64,000 bases of DNA from Cunninghamia lanceolata (lineage: Eukaryota > Streptophyta > Pinopsida > Cupressales > Cupressaceae), in NCBI GenBank assembly GCA_027924645.1, contig BSBN01000037.1, forward strand, positions 2,852,001 through 2,916,000, in the 5' to 3' direction. The first letter of the stretch is position 1, and each line of letters begins with the position of its first letter. Both the position numbers and the translations under genes were made by a program. The notes beneath the pieces are model-generated. The model was not told where the DNA came from, ran no database searches, and worked only from the letters and a program-made list of their open reading frames with translations. Of the stretch, positions 60,801 through 64,000 are shown piece after piece.

Positions 60801-61640
60801 TTCTTGTATTGTTTCCTTTTGTTTTCCCAGCAAAAGAAATTGTGCCACAACTACCTAATTTCTTTTCCCACAATCATAATGTTCATAGCTAGGGTGAGAC
60901 TACGAAGCCTCATTCAGAATAACAAGTGGGTTTTTGGAGGAATCATTAGACTTATGATCATATCTTAACCTTACCTCCATCCTTGAAGAGGCAAAGACTG
61001 ACGTGTTTTGTTCAAGAGACAAGAGTTGCTATTGCTAGTTGATTTCTACAAGTATTTGACATCTTGCCAAAACATCTTTGTCCAAGAGATTAAAACATTG
61101 AGTTGACAATATCTGGTAGTGTTCTTGATACATTTTATGAGGAAGTTTTGAGAAGGTTTCAGGCAAAACTTAGTACAGATGATAACATCCATTAGATAGA
61201 ACAATCAATGACTTTTGGTCGTTTGAAGATATGAATGATGACAGTAAGATATATCTCAATGAAAATTTAGGAAACCCATTGTCTGCTGTAACCTGTGTTC
61301 CCAATCTAAGGAAGATATAAAAGTAAAGGTGGGAATCTTTTTTGACATGTAGAATATGTTGTCTAGGTTATTGAATTGAAAATAACCCTTTTTGCTTTGG
61401 TTTTTAATTGCAAATCAAAATAATTTTTCTTTCATAATCTTTATAATTACTTTCAATCCTTTGTTGGAGTTTATGAATGTAATCTATATGCATGTTTCAT
61501 ACTATGTTTTAACTTAAACTATTTGTAATGTGCAGTTGGAAGCACTGCGGGATGTTCCAAATCGAGAAGAGCGTCCTCTTATATATCATCTAGATGTGCA
61601 AGCCATGTATCCTAATATTATTCTCACAAATCGACTTCAG
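21556..61640 (+). CDS. POL2: DNA polymerase epsilon catalytic subunit, 5' part (exons 1-15)
   Basis: This is the leading-strand replicative DNA polymerase with 3'-5' proofreading, working in the nucleus with the smaller epsilon subunits and the CMG helicase. Exons: 21556-21810, 29917-29982, 30107-30166, 30515-30610, 31346-31506, 31854-31948, 32406-32623, 35398-35484, 35567-35701, 55314-55436, 56692-56775, 56971-57135, 57609-57785, 59292-59405, 61536-61640; together 1941 bases, 647 codons, no stop. Residues 1-57 are a Gly/Arg-rich tail. Exonuclease residues are intact: D281 and E283 (Exo I, FDIETTK), D374 (Exo [12 protein letters not shown]), D469 (Exo [14 protein letters not shown]). Palm motif [12 protein letters not shown], has D632. 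The plant protein is normally about 2,100-2,200 residues, so roughly 30 percent is here; the iron-sulfur cysteines, motifs B and C and the C-terminal half lie beyond the window. The ATG is the first in the exon and has a good context (AAAAACATGAG). Confidence 0.97.
21811..22558 (+). other. Intron 1, first part
   Basis: Ordinary intron sequence. It starts with GTAAGT. No repeat family is recognised before the Copia LTR at 22559. Confidence 0.5.
22559..22990 (-). mobile_element. Copia-type LTR with polypurine tract, in intron 1
   Basis: On the + strand the LTR runs TGTAAGAAC to CCTTAACA (22559-22978, 420 bases), so in element direction TGTTAAGG to CTTACA. The adjoining minus-strand AAGGGGGGA (about 22979-22988) is a polypurine tract, which makes this the 3' LTR. 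A TATATATA run at about 22791-22798 could be its TATA box. Confidence 0.7.
23040..23170 (-). pseudogene. Copia reverse transcriptase start, fragment
   Basis: Minus-strand translation gives [20 protein letters not shown], the start of a Copia RT (EPxSYEEA...EWxxAMxEE). The sequence then runs straight into a second polypurine-like run (AAGGGGGGAT, about 23046-23055) and the LTR, so most of RT and RNase H are deleted. Confidence 0.55.
23255..23525. repeat. Short tandem repeats next to the Copia fragment
   Basis: Two kinds of unit occur in series: about 36 bases around CAGCCCTGCAAACAAATCAC (three to four copies, 23260-23375) and about 25 bases around CTCTAGCTGAACCTGG (five to six copies, 23398-23520). 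They probably come from the variable linker of the Copia pol. Confidence 0.7.
23525..23632 (-). mobile_element. tRNA-derived SINE
   Basis: The minus strand has an A-box-like TAGCTGAGATGG (23608-23619) and a perfect B box GGTTCGAATCC (23561-23571), about 37 bases apart, followed by CCCTTGGGTAATGCTGAGGGGATTG. That layout is a plant SINE with an internal RNA polymerase III promoter. No acceptor stem forms, so it is not a tRNA gene. Confidence 0.65.
23640..24985 (+). other. Intron 1, middle part, unassigned
   Basis: No coding sequence. Around 23905-23960 and 24060-24180 there are worn pieces resembling tRNA-type SINE heads (GGGTTTGAATCC at about 23918), not certain enough to list. Confidence 0.35.
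24993..25296. repeat. Perfect 152-base tandem duplication
   Basis: Copy 1 is 24993-25144 and copy 2 is 25145-25296. By eye the two are identical throughout. A perfect copy in otherwise worn intron DNA means a very recent event or an assembly error. Confidence 0.92.
25440..26130 (+). mobile_element. hAT-like 5' terminal region with GGGAC/ATCCC repeats
   Basis: Many short motifs of the types GGGACATCCC and GGGGATG appear in both directions at 25490-25660 and 25960-26080, as in the subterminal regions of hAT transposons. They are followed by TTTTAATTAAAAAAACACAA (from about 26095), which recurs near 50079. It lies just upstream of a hAT transposase remnant. Confidence 0.5.
26560..28060 (+). pseudogene. 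hAT transposase (DUF659 type), decayed
   Basis: Plus-strand reading with many stops and frame changes gives ordered hAT blocks: [17 protein letters not shown] (about 26575), [20 protein letters not shown] and [17 protein letters not shown] (27045-27185, DUF659), [12 protein letters not shown] (27230), [11 protein letters not shown] (27480), and [14 protein letters not shown] with [11 protein letters not shown] (27900-28030). The C-terminal dimerisation block is missing. The enzyme would cut and paste its element; this copy is dead. Confidence 0.75.
28061..29916 (+). other. Intron 1, last part
   Basis: Nothing recognisable. The intron ends in a pyrimidine-containing tract and TTCTGCAG before exon 2. 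Confidence 0.45.
29917..29982 (+). CDS. POL2: POL2 exon 2
   Basis: 22 codons, residues 86-107, acidic start then [11 protein letters not shown]. Phase 0 at both ends. Confidence 0.93.
30107..30166 (+). CDS. POL2: POL2 exon 3
   Basis: 20 codons, residues 108-127 ([20 protein letters not shown]). Phase 0. A (TA)n run lies in the next intron near 30441. Confidence 0.94.
30515..30610 (+). CDS. POL2: POL2 exon 4
   Basis: 32 codons, residues 128-159, with [12 protein letters not shown] and VVDKEDLDL. Ends at GTGGGT. Confidence 0.95.
30611..31345 (+). other. Intron 4
   Basis: 735 bases, no recognised insertion. Confidence 0.6.
31346..31506 (+). CDS. POL2: POL2 exon 5
   Basis: 161 bases from residue 160 ([19 protein letters not shown]). 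It ends after two bases of a Ser codon, split with exon 6. Confidence 0.95.
31854..31948 (+). CDS. POL2: POL2 exon 6
   Basis: 95 bases, contains [16 protein letters not shown]. The donor at 31949 (GTGAGG) is chosen because it joins to DARCGQWY in exon 7, matching plant POL2 proteins. The Asp codon is split 1+2. Confidence 0.93.
32406..32623 (+). CDS. POL2: POL2 exon 7, Exo I
   Basis: 218 bases, through residue 317. It carries [20 protein letters not shown] with catalytic D281 and E283, then [18 protein letters not shown]. Confidence 0.97.
32624..35397 (+). other. Intron 7 (2.8 kb)
   Basis: Contains a CT/TATC microsatellite at 33551-33580. The middle (about 32930-34450) differs in character from the ends and may be an old insertion, but no protein family or terminal repeat can be named. 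Confidence 0.5.
33551..33580. repeat. Microsatellite (TC)n(TATC)n
   Basis: About 15 bases of TC repeats followed by about 15 of CTAT repeats. Confidence 0.9.
35398..35484 (+). CDS. POL2: POL2 exon 8
   Basis: 29 codons, residues 318-346, with [16 protein letters not shown]. Phase 0. Confidence 0.95.
35567..35701 (+). CDS. POL2: POL2 exon 9, Exo II
   Basis: 45 codons, residues 347-391, with [18 protein letters not shown]374 is the Exo II metal ligand. Only 82 bases of intron separate it from exon 8, but about 19.6 kb separate it from exon 10. Confidence 0.96.
35702..36310 (+). other. Intron 9, start
   Basis: GTAAGT donor. Ordinary AT-rich intron sequence without recognised repeats up to the SINE-like piece at 36318. 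Confidence 0.5.
36318..36398 (-). mobile_element. SINE-like fragment
   Basis: The minus strand shows a B-box-like GAGTTCAAATC (36318-36328) and a GGTATGAGCATGAGTAG stretch in the place of an A box, with spacing like the SINE at 23525-23632. Worn and uncertain. Confidence 0.4.
36520..36765. repeat. AT-rich island
   Basis: Almost pure A/T with TATATA and ATTAAT runs. Similar islands lie at 38298-38345 and 49748-49860, at edges of the nested insertions of intron 9. Confidence 0.8.
36780..38290 (-). mobile_element. LINE-like relic A
   Basis: Minus-strand frame 37225-36977 ends [20 protein letters not shown] and stops. A similar ending ([18 protein letters not shown]) occurs in relic B at about 40910, so both look like the 3' coding end of one family. 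The rest (37226-38290) has only short frames. Assignment to LINEs rests on relic B. Confidence 0.4.
38298..38345. repeat. AT-rich island
   Basis: Short A/T-only patch between LINE relic A and the Copia core. Confidence 0.7.
38368..40685 (+). pseudogene. Copia gag-pol core without LTRs
   Basis: Order on the + strand: end of gag with zinc knuckle [14 protein letters not shown] (near 38670), protease with DSGAS intact (38850), the pre-integrase block [10 protein letters not shown] (39240), a stop at 39347-39349, integrase core with HSDL and IDDFSR (39430-39520), RTNNGG where families have RTDNGG, so a catalytic Asp is lost (39618), a frameshift near 39630-39660, [16 protein letters not shown] (39700-39750), another shift near 39850, a stop at 40080-40082, then the RT start ([23 protein letters not shown]) ending in QMDVK at about 40675. 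It breaks off there, before YVDD. No LTR is found at either edge. Not functional. Confidence 0.9.
40700..43540 (-). mobile_element. L1-type LINE relic B
   Basis: In element direction: an ORF1 piece (43210-42980, a DUF4283-like block with [16 protein letters not shown]), a worn zinc knuckle ([13 protein letters not shown], near 42700), then the endonuclease with [17 protein letters not shown] (about 41985) and [20 protein letters not shown] (about 41600). GGDFNAI is the catalytic block of L1 AP endonucleases. RT is missing; the region nearest 40700 resembles the 3' end of relic A. All frames contain stops. Confidence 0.75.
41390..41990 (-). pseudogene. LINE AP endonuclease, decayed
   Basis: Carries [11 protein letters not shown] at the start (SWNVRGLN in active copies) and [16 protein letters not shown], with stops in between. 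It would nick target DNA for LINE insertion. The conserved Arg of the first block is Trp. Confidence 0.75.
43541..43545. other. Target site duplication, left (CTCAG)
   Basis: Identical to 49743-49747. It directly precedes the TGTAATGTCC end of the solo LTR. Confidence 0.85.
44593..44970 (-). pseudogene. Caulimovirid RT, C-terminal part
   Basis: Has [16 protein letters not shown] and the catalytic [11 protein letters not shown] with both Asp residues, then [13 protein letters not shown] and [15 protein letters not shown]. It breaks off at about 44600, where the viral sequence joins the LTR, so RNase H is missing. A stop separates it from the N-terminal RT. Confidence 0.9.
45043..45978 (-). 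pseudogene. Caulimovirid protease and N-terminal RT
   Basis: The 311-residue frame starts in the protease: the active-site loop reads VGTGAS where DTGAS is expected, so the catalytic Asp is lost, and [14 protein letters not shown] follows. RT begins at about residue 215 ([20 protein letters not shown], then [12 protein letters not shown] and [11 protein letters not shown]), ending in a stop at about 45040. It would mature viral proteins and copy the pregenomic RNA. Confidence 0.88.
45979..46485 (-). pseudogene. Caulimovirid coat-protease linker, broken
   Basis: Acidic and Pro-rich translation in changing frames with stops. There is a run of Arg/Gly codons near 46410 (about CTTCCTCTTCC repeats on the + strand). 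No domain recognised. Confidence 0.5.
46486..46758 (-). pseudogene. Caulimovirid coat region with zinc knuckle
   Basis: Reads [17 protein letters not shown]: a CX2CX4H knuckle whose last Cys is two positions later than the usual CX4HX4C spacing. It follows a basic segment (KRSQPRPQ) and is followed by a very acidic tail. This is typical of the coat protein C terminus. Confidence 0.8.
47026..47565 (-). pseudogene. Caulimovirid coat protein core
   Basis: The 179-residue frame has [33 protein letters not shown] and a basic, Cys-containing C-terminal part ([16 protein letters not shown]). It matches the position and general make-up of the caulimovirid coat protein, and also resembles retrotransposon gag. 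It is cut off by stops from both neighbours. Confidence 0.7.
47566..48003 (-). pseudogene. Caulimovirid, possible coiled-coil segment
   Basis: Frame 48003-47767 is rich in heptad-like Leu/Ile/Val spacing ([31 protein letters not shown]). Some caulimovirids have a coiled-coil virion-associated part near here. It overlaps the end of the movement-protein frame in another frame, so a frameshift is likely. Confidence 0.45.
47924..49375 (-). CDS. Caulimovirid movement protein, open frame of 483 codons
   Basis: The longest frame of the viral relic. Residues about 130-300 resemble the 30K-type movement protein of Caulimoviridae ([35 protein letters not shown]). The C-terminal third is charged, with a KEKGKAI segment. 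In living viruses it opens plasmodesmata for cell-to-cell spread. The frame starts at the first Met after a leader of about 230 bases from the primer site. That it is open does not show expression. Confidence 0.8.
   Translation of the reverse strand: MAEFQRFSHPHTGIEKVNEAFVEGMFELPPVNPTEDDLIADEVPDNDTSKDVIERQVSNYRPPLLTADSVYKKSVLKPSLLKSIIFKSTFKPFVIPRMKNVELTLEYDPLQTFQTKMLSILPAEEIDYIRSHKDVNFVHFGAIRVLIGSCVPNNIKLVSYLALCDRRQVDYSHACQLSSLSRLTKNSICFTYYPNLTVATRDKGCQEVKKGSLNCWGVFSSLYGLNMFGKFKYASVQVQVLYSTTNTNNPDILENLPYAKTLHGEVQLQKGHINTIEIPVGWKLDWMQHVAPRLLEATRPVHEIQQNQINIIPRSLSSRRFNNPFEDSFATPRSSFSSSSKKKAQLYVEVEDEPLNIGPEPVQIESRHGRQKEKGKAINIDHPFCNMFHTLPRAKTLEWYKEQEVAYYTNGRWPSLKGNYKSPEGNISMFQYAFQPRTTEEKEPSLEFKQRNYITRFCAHLQQNVDDFCQNIFSIKGICCDYP
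49607..49618 (-). other. Caulimovirid primer binding site
   Basis: The minus strand reads TGGTATCAGAGC, a perfect 12-base match to the 3' end of the initiator Met tRNA, the primer of Caulimoviridae. It marks base 1 of the viral map. Confidence 0.9.
49743..49747. other. Target site duplication, right (CTCAG)
   Basis: Pairs with 43541-43545 and shows that 43546-49742 was one LTR insertion. Confidence 0.85.
49748..49860. repeat. AT-rich island
   Basis: Nearly pure A/T, similar in make-up to 36520-36765. It was probably part of the original target region. Confidence 0.75.
49865..50130 (+). mobile_element. hAT-like 5' terminal fragment
   Basis: GGGGATG and TGTCCCC-type motifs in both directions, then TTTTAATTAAAAAAACACAA at about 50078-50097, the same block as in intron 1 near 26095. 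Probably the worn 5' end of a related hAT element. Confidence 0.45.
50340..51245 (+). mobile_element. Internally deleted hAT element
   Basis: The left end is rich in GGTCCGG/GGTTC motifs (50350-50440) and the right end in CCCGAACC/GAACC motifs (51195-51235), giving an imperfect terminal inverted repeat (GGTTC...GTTTGG pairs with CCAAAC...GAACC). Between them only the last transposase exon remains. The left end also has short GGGAGAACYT tandem repeats (50450-50500). No clear 8-base target duplication was seen. Confidence 0.55.
50635..50927 (+). pseudogene. hAT transposase C-terminal end
   Basis: Starts within YVHSNLRLL, the last block of the hAT dimerisation domain, and continues with KWDIEPE, then a Ser/Ala-rich and acidic tail ending in FEDPYDADA and a stop. 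All catalytic parts upstream are absent, so it can only be a remnant. Confidence 0.75.
51260..54100 (+). other. Intron 9, unassigned, partly low complexity
   Basis: 51660-52320 is a long run of loosely repeated TTGTTGTCATTATTG-like words with no fixed period. Bases near 51374-51382 (CATAGAAGC) and 52865-52873 (GCTTCTATG) form a short inverted repeat around it, possibly the ends of a worn DNA element. No coding sequence. Confidence 0.35.
54101..55180. repeat. Tandem duplication of about 523 bases
   Basis: Copy 1 is 54101-54623 and copy 2 about 54624-55180. Shared blocks include TGATTTGTGTTAAGG, CCCCATCAATTAAGTCCATT and TTGGCTGTTATTTGAGACTGG. Copy 2 has an extra piece of about 40 bases (near 54722-54760). 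The copies differ at many sites, so this is old. It ends about 130 bases before exon 10. Confidence 0.9.
55314..55436 (+). CDS. POL2: POL2 exon 10
   Basis: 41 codons, residues 392-432, with [20 protein letters not shown] and [15 protein letters not shown]. Phase 0. Confidence 0.97.
55437..56691 (+). other. Intron 10
   Basis: 1.26 kb, nothing recognised. Confidence 0.5.
56692..56775 (+). CDS. POL2: POL2 exon 11
   Basis: 28 codons, residues 433-460, with [20 protein letters not shown]. Confidence 0.97.
56971..57135 (+). CDS. POL2: POL2 exon 12, Exo III
   Basis: 55 codons, residues 461-515. [13 protein letters not shown] carries D469, the last exonuclease metal ligand. Then [20 protein letters not shown]. 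Confidence 0.98.
57136..57608 (+). other. Intron 12
   Basis: 473 bases, nothing recognised. Confidence 0.6.
57609..57785 (+). CDS. POL2: POL2 exon 13
   Basis: 59 codons, residues 516-574, with [20 protein letters not shown], a block special to polymerase epsilon. Confidence 0.97.
57786..59291 (+). other. Intron 13
   Basis: 1.5 kb. A near-repeat of CTCTTTGRAAGTGGAAGGTGAAT occurs at about 58216 and 58267. Nothing else recognised. Confidence 0.5.
59292..59405 (+). CDS. POL2: POL2 exon 14
   Basis: 38 codons, residues 575-612 ([20 protein letters not shown]). The acceptor is GTGTAG. Confidence 0.95.
59406..61535 (+). other. Intron 14
   Basis: 2.1 kb, no recognised gene or repeat. An open frame of 116 codons at 59750-60100 resembles no family. 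Confidence 0.45.
61536..61640 (+). CDS. POL2: POL2 exon 15, polymerase motif A
   Basis: 35 codons, residues 613-647. [18 protein letters not shown] includes D632, a metal ligand of the polymerase site, and M636, the epsilon-type residue beside it. Ends phase 0 at GTATTG. The next exon should start at the iron-sulfur cysteines but is not in the window. Confidence 0.97.
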
Positions 61641-62086
61641 GTATTGATGATTGCCTTTCCTTTGTCCTTACACTTCATTCTTTTTAGTATGAGAAGTTTA
61701 CTATTCAGTTTTATAATTACCTCAACAATTCTGGAGTAAGTGTTAAATCAAGGCTTGTAAGGCCTGTTGTAGAGTATGCTTGATATACAATTGAACTTGG
61801 ATGTTGAATGAAAACAATATGCTTCTTGGCCTTAATTTTTTCTGCCAAAGAATAGTTTTATTTTATCGGAAACCAGAACTTCCAATGCAATATGCAAACA
61901 AATGAAATAATCTTTATAGCCAAATTACTCACCGTTACCAAGTTTGGTTAGATTTTTGGAACACTCTTCCTTGAAACAATGTAGGGTAGGAATTTATCAA
62001 TGGAGAGTTACATTAATGATTACTCAGTTTGGTTTTTCACTACTTATACATTTGACCTATGAGATAAGAAATGGTTGTTTAACCTA
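61641..62086 (+). other. Intron 15, first part
   Basis: Ordinary intron sequence before the LTR element. Confidence 0.5.
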
Positions 62087-62091
62087 GAAGT
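62087..62091. other. Target site duplication, left (GAAGT)
   Basis: Identical to 63862-63866. Confidence 0.9.
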
Positions 62092-62282
62092 TATTAAAAT
62101 AAATTTAGATAGTTTTAATGGTCATCTATTGTAACATATTAGATGTTTCTATTTTGTTCTTTAGATTAGCTTTAATCTAATTTAGAAACATCTGTACTCT
62201 GTATATTTAGAAACATTTGTAACTCTATTTAAAGAGTTTTGCTCTTTGTAAATAATATATCATTTTGATTTTAATATTTACA
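62092..62282 (+). repeat. 5' LTR of the short element
   Basis: Contains two copies of TTTAGAAACAT and an AGAG...CTCT hairpin. Pairs with 63661-63861. Confidence 0.92.
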
Positions 62283-62294
62283 TGGTATCATAGC
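62283..62294 (+). other. Primer binding site of the short element
   Basis: TGGTATCATAGC directly after the LTR, matching the Met-tRNA primer site TGGTATCAGAGC at 11 of 12 bases. Confidence 0.88.
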
Positions 62295-63650
62295 GGGAAA
62301 TTTTTTTCATGGGCTCTTCGTATTCTGTATGACATGGATTGTACGGCACCTGTACGGATGATCGTACCTGTTTTGTTTTTGAAGTAGCGATTTTTGGTCT
62401 AGGGGTAGGCATTTCCTCTAAATGGCGATTTATATCGCCGGTTTTGTGTTTTTTCTTCTGTGGTGGATTATCGTTTTTTCCTTTGATTGAAGGTTTCATC
62501 CCATTTGAGGTCGTTTTTGTTTCTGGGAGGGTTTTTTTGATGGCGGCTATCAAATCTGTTATGGTAGCTGTGTAAATCAGTGTCATTTCTAATCGTGTTT
62601 TTTGGTTTTCCTAACCCGCGACTTCATTTTCAACTTTGTGATATTTTCCTGTCATTCGCGATTTCCCTATTTTTCTGCCCACAAGTTGTTTTTCGCATTT
62701 TTTTGAAGCGGACTTCTGTGTTTGGTCGCGCTTCTGGCAAGGTTCTTTGTTTTTCGCGATTTGCATTGGTAGTTTCATATTTCATTTGGTGGTTTACACT
62801 TTGCTATAGATGCGATTTGCTGGGTATTGGGTGCTGTTTTTACCTTCAGAAGTCGTGTTTTTTTAGAAGCTCACGATTCGGTGTTTGTATTTTGGGCGTC
62901 GATTTGTTTTTACCCACGCTTTCAAAGATCCTGGTTGCGATTTCTGTGACCTTCACAATTTTGCTCATTGCGATTTGCATATGGGTCGAGGCGTTTTAGA
63001 TCTATTTTGAGGGTCGCCATTTGAGATTTGTGATCACGTTTTGGTTCCCTCTAGTTCCTGTTAATAAAAGTCTTTGGAATTGGCTTCTCAATATTGGTCG
63101 AAGCCTTGACTTTTTCTGTAGCTGGTTTCTTTTCTGGCGGGATTTAGCGAAGGTTGTTTGACGGTGTTGGTCACCGTTCCTTCTATTCGTTTGGTGGTCA
63201 GCTCTGGTCAAAGTTTCAAACCGTTAATGGCAGTTTGTATGCATTCCTGTTTCGTAGCCCTTTGAAAGGGGTTTTGTTTTCTATTTTTTGTGGTTCACAA
63301 CTTTGAGAGCTTCTTTGATCTGCGCTTACAACGCTTAGCCCCTCTCGCCCTTCGTCCCATTGTCACCAGCACGACGAACGCTTATCCTATTACAGTTTCG
63401 GCCTTCAGTCACGTGGCAACCACGGACTAGTGCTCAACACATTCGTTTTTGGCAGGCGGCCATTTTTCGGATTCCTCGGCATTTGTGCCTAAAAATCTAT
63501 GCTCGGGTTTTTTGTCTCAGGATTTGTGCCAGGGTTCTTTACTCTATCTCCGGTTTTGTGCCCTCAATCTGCCTTTGTATTTATGGTCAAGCGACTTGCA
63601 GATCTTGTCACTTTTAGGGGGCATCTTGGTTTAGTTGATAGATTGACCAT
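62295..63650 (+). other. Internal region of the short LTR element
   Basis: Non-coding, T-rich with scattered CG. The frames here (for example 62580-62999 +, 139 codons) resemble no protein. GCGATTT occurs seven times between 62387 and 62976. Confidence 0.7.
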
Positions 63651-63660
63651 TAAGGGGGGG
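63651..63660 (+). other. Polypurine tract of the short element
   Basis: TAAGGGGGGG directly before the 3' LTR. Confidence 0.85.
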
Positions 63661-63861
63661 TATTAAAATAAATTTAGAAAGTTTTAATGGTCATCTATTG
63701 TAACATATTATATGTTTCTATTCTGTTCTTTAGATCAGCTTTAATCTAATTTAGAAACATCTATACTCTATATATTTAGAAACATTTGTAACTCTATTTA
63801 AAGAGCTTTGCTCTTTGTAAATAATATATCATTGAATATCATTCTGATTTTAATATTTACA
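63661..63861 (+). repeat. 3' LTR of the short element
   Basis: Matches the 5' LTR with about eight substitutions and a 10-base insertion (an extra TGAATATCAT-type unit near 63833). Confidence 0.92.
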
Positions 63862-63866
63862 GAAGT
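63862..63866. other. Target site duplication, right (GAAGT)
   Basis: Matches 62087-62091. The remaining bases to 64000 are intron 15 without a recognised feature. Confidence 0.9.
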
Positions 63867-64000
63867 GTTTGGCATGTTAAAAACAATGATTTTTTTTCAA
63901 TCCATGTTATGGAACATTCTCCTCTTTGGAGTAAGGAAAGGTATGCTAATCACTGACTTTCTAATTGGGAGGTAGTCAGTAATGAGTTGAGTTGAGCAAA

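Larger units (their letters stand above)
62092..63861 (+). mobile_element. Short non-autonomous LTR retrotransposon
   Basis: 5' LTR 62092-62282 (191 bases), primer site TGGTATCATAGC at 62283-62294 (one mismatch to the Met-tRNA site), polypurine tract TAAGGGGGGG at 63651-63660, 3' LTR 63661-63861 (201 bases). The LTRs start TATTAAAAT and end ATATTTACA, so the ends are TA...CA rather than TG...CA. GAAGT flanks both sides. By eye the LTRs differ at about eight bases plus a 10-base insertion in the 3' copy. The 1.4-kb internal region has no gag or pol. This fits a TRIM/LARD-like element that needs enzymes from another element. Confidence 0.9.

Noticed and set aside
62339..62999. Open frames of 78 and 139 codons in intron 15
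   Set aside because: They lie in the non-coding body of the short LTR element and resemble no protein.
1..64000. CRISPR array, operon or prokaryotic origin
   Set aside because: No spaced repeats of that kind. Split gene with GT-AG introns and plant elements show nuclear plant DNA.

Overview
This window is nuclear DNA from a seed plant with a large, transposon-filled genome. A gymnosperm is the likeliest source, because one ordinary housekeeping gene is spread over more than 40 kb, one of its introns is about 19.6 kb, the intergenic DNA is layered with old decayed LTR retrotransposons, and an endogenous caulimovirid of the kind known from gymnosperm genomes is present. The species cannot be named from sequence alone. 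All gene introns are GT-AG.

The only host gene I can support is POL2, the catalytic subunit of DNA polymerase epsilon, on the + strand. Fifteen exons from 21556 to 61640 splice to 647 codons with no frame break. They cover an Arg/Gly-rich N-terminal tail, the N-terminal domain, the complete 3'-5' proofreading exonuclease (Exo I, II and III all intact) and the start of the polymerase palm (motif A). The rest of the gene lies beyond the right edge. E2F-type sites 115-190 bp upstream of the ATG fit an S-phase gene.

Layout. 1-7849: a minus-strand Gypsy element (Athila-like, Asp-type primer site) with dead protease, RT and integrase motifs. 7850-15962: a minus-strand Tat-like Gypsy element with a second RNase H placed upstream of RT, its 5' LTR at 14197-15962; the first element seems to sit inside its 3' LTR. 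15970-21360: an orphan Gypsy RT scrap, a decayed minus-strand Copia with gag, primer site and LTR, then the POL2 promoter. 21556-35701: exons 1-9, with a Copia LTR, a SINE and a hAT transposase relic in intron 1. 35702-55313: the giant intron 9, holding two LINE relics, an LTR-less Copia core, a solo LTR with intact target duplications split by an endogenous caulimovirid, a deleted hAT element and a 523-bp tandem duplication. 55314-64000: exons 10-15 and, in intron 15, a short non-autonomous LTR element with perfect target duplications.

The best candidates for something new are the caulimovirid inserted in the solo LTR, the small LTR element with TA...CA ends and a repeated GCGATTT motif, and the unusual domain order of the Tat element. 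No unknown multi-gene system was found: apart from POL2 all coding signal is mobile or viral in origin and mostly broken.
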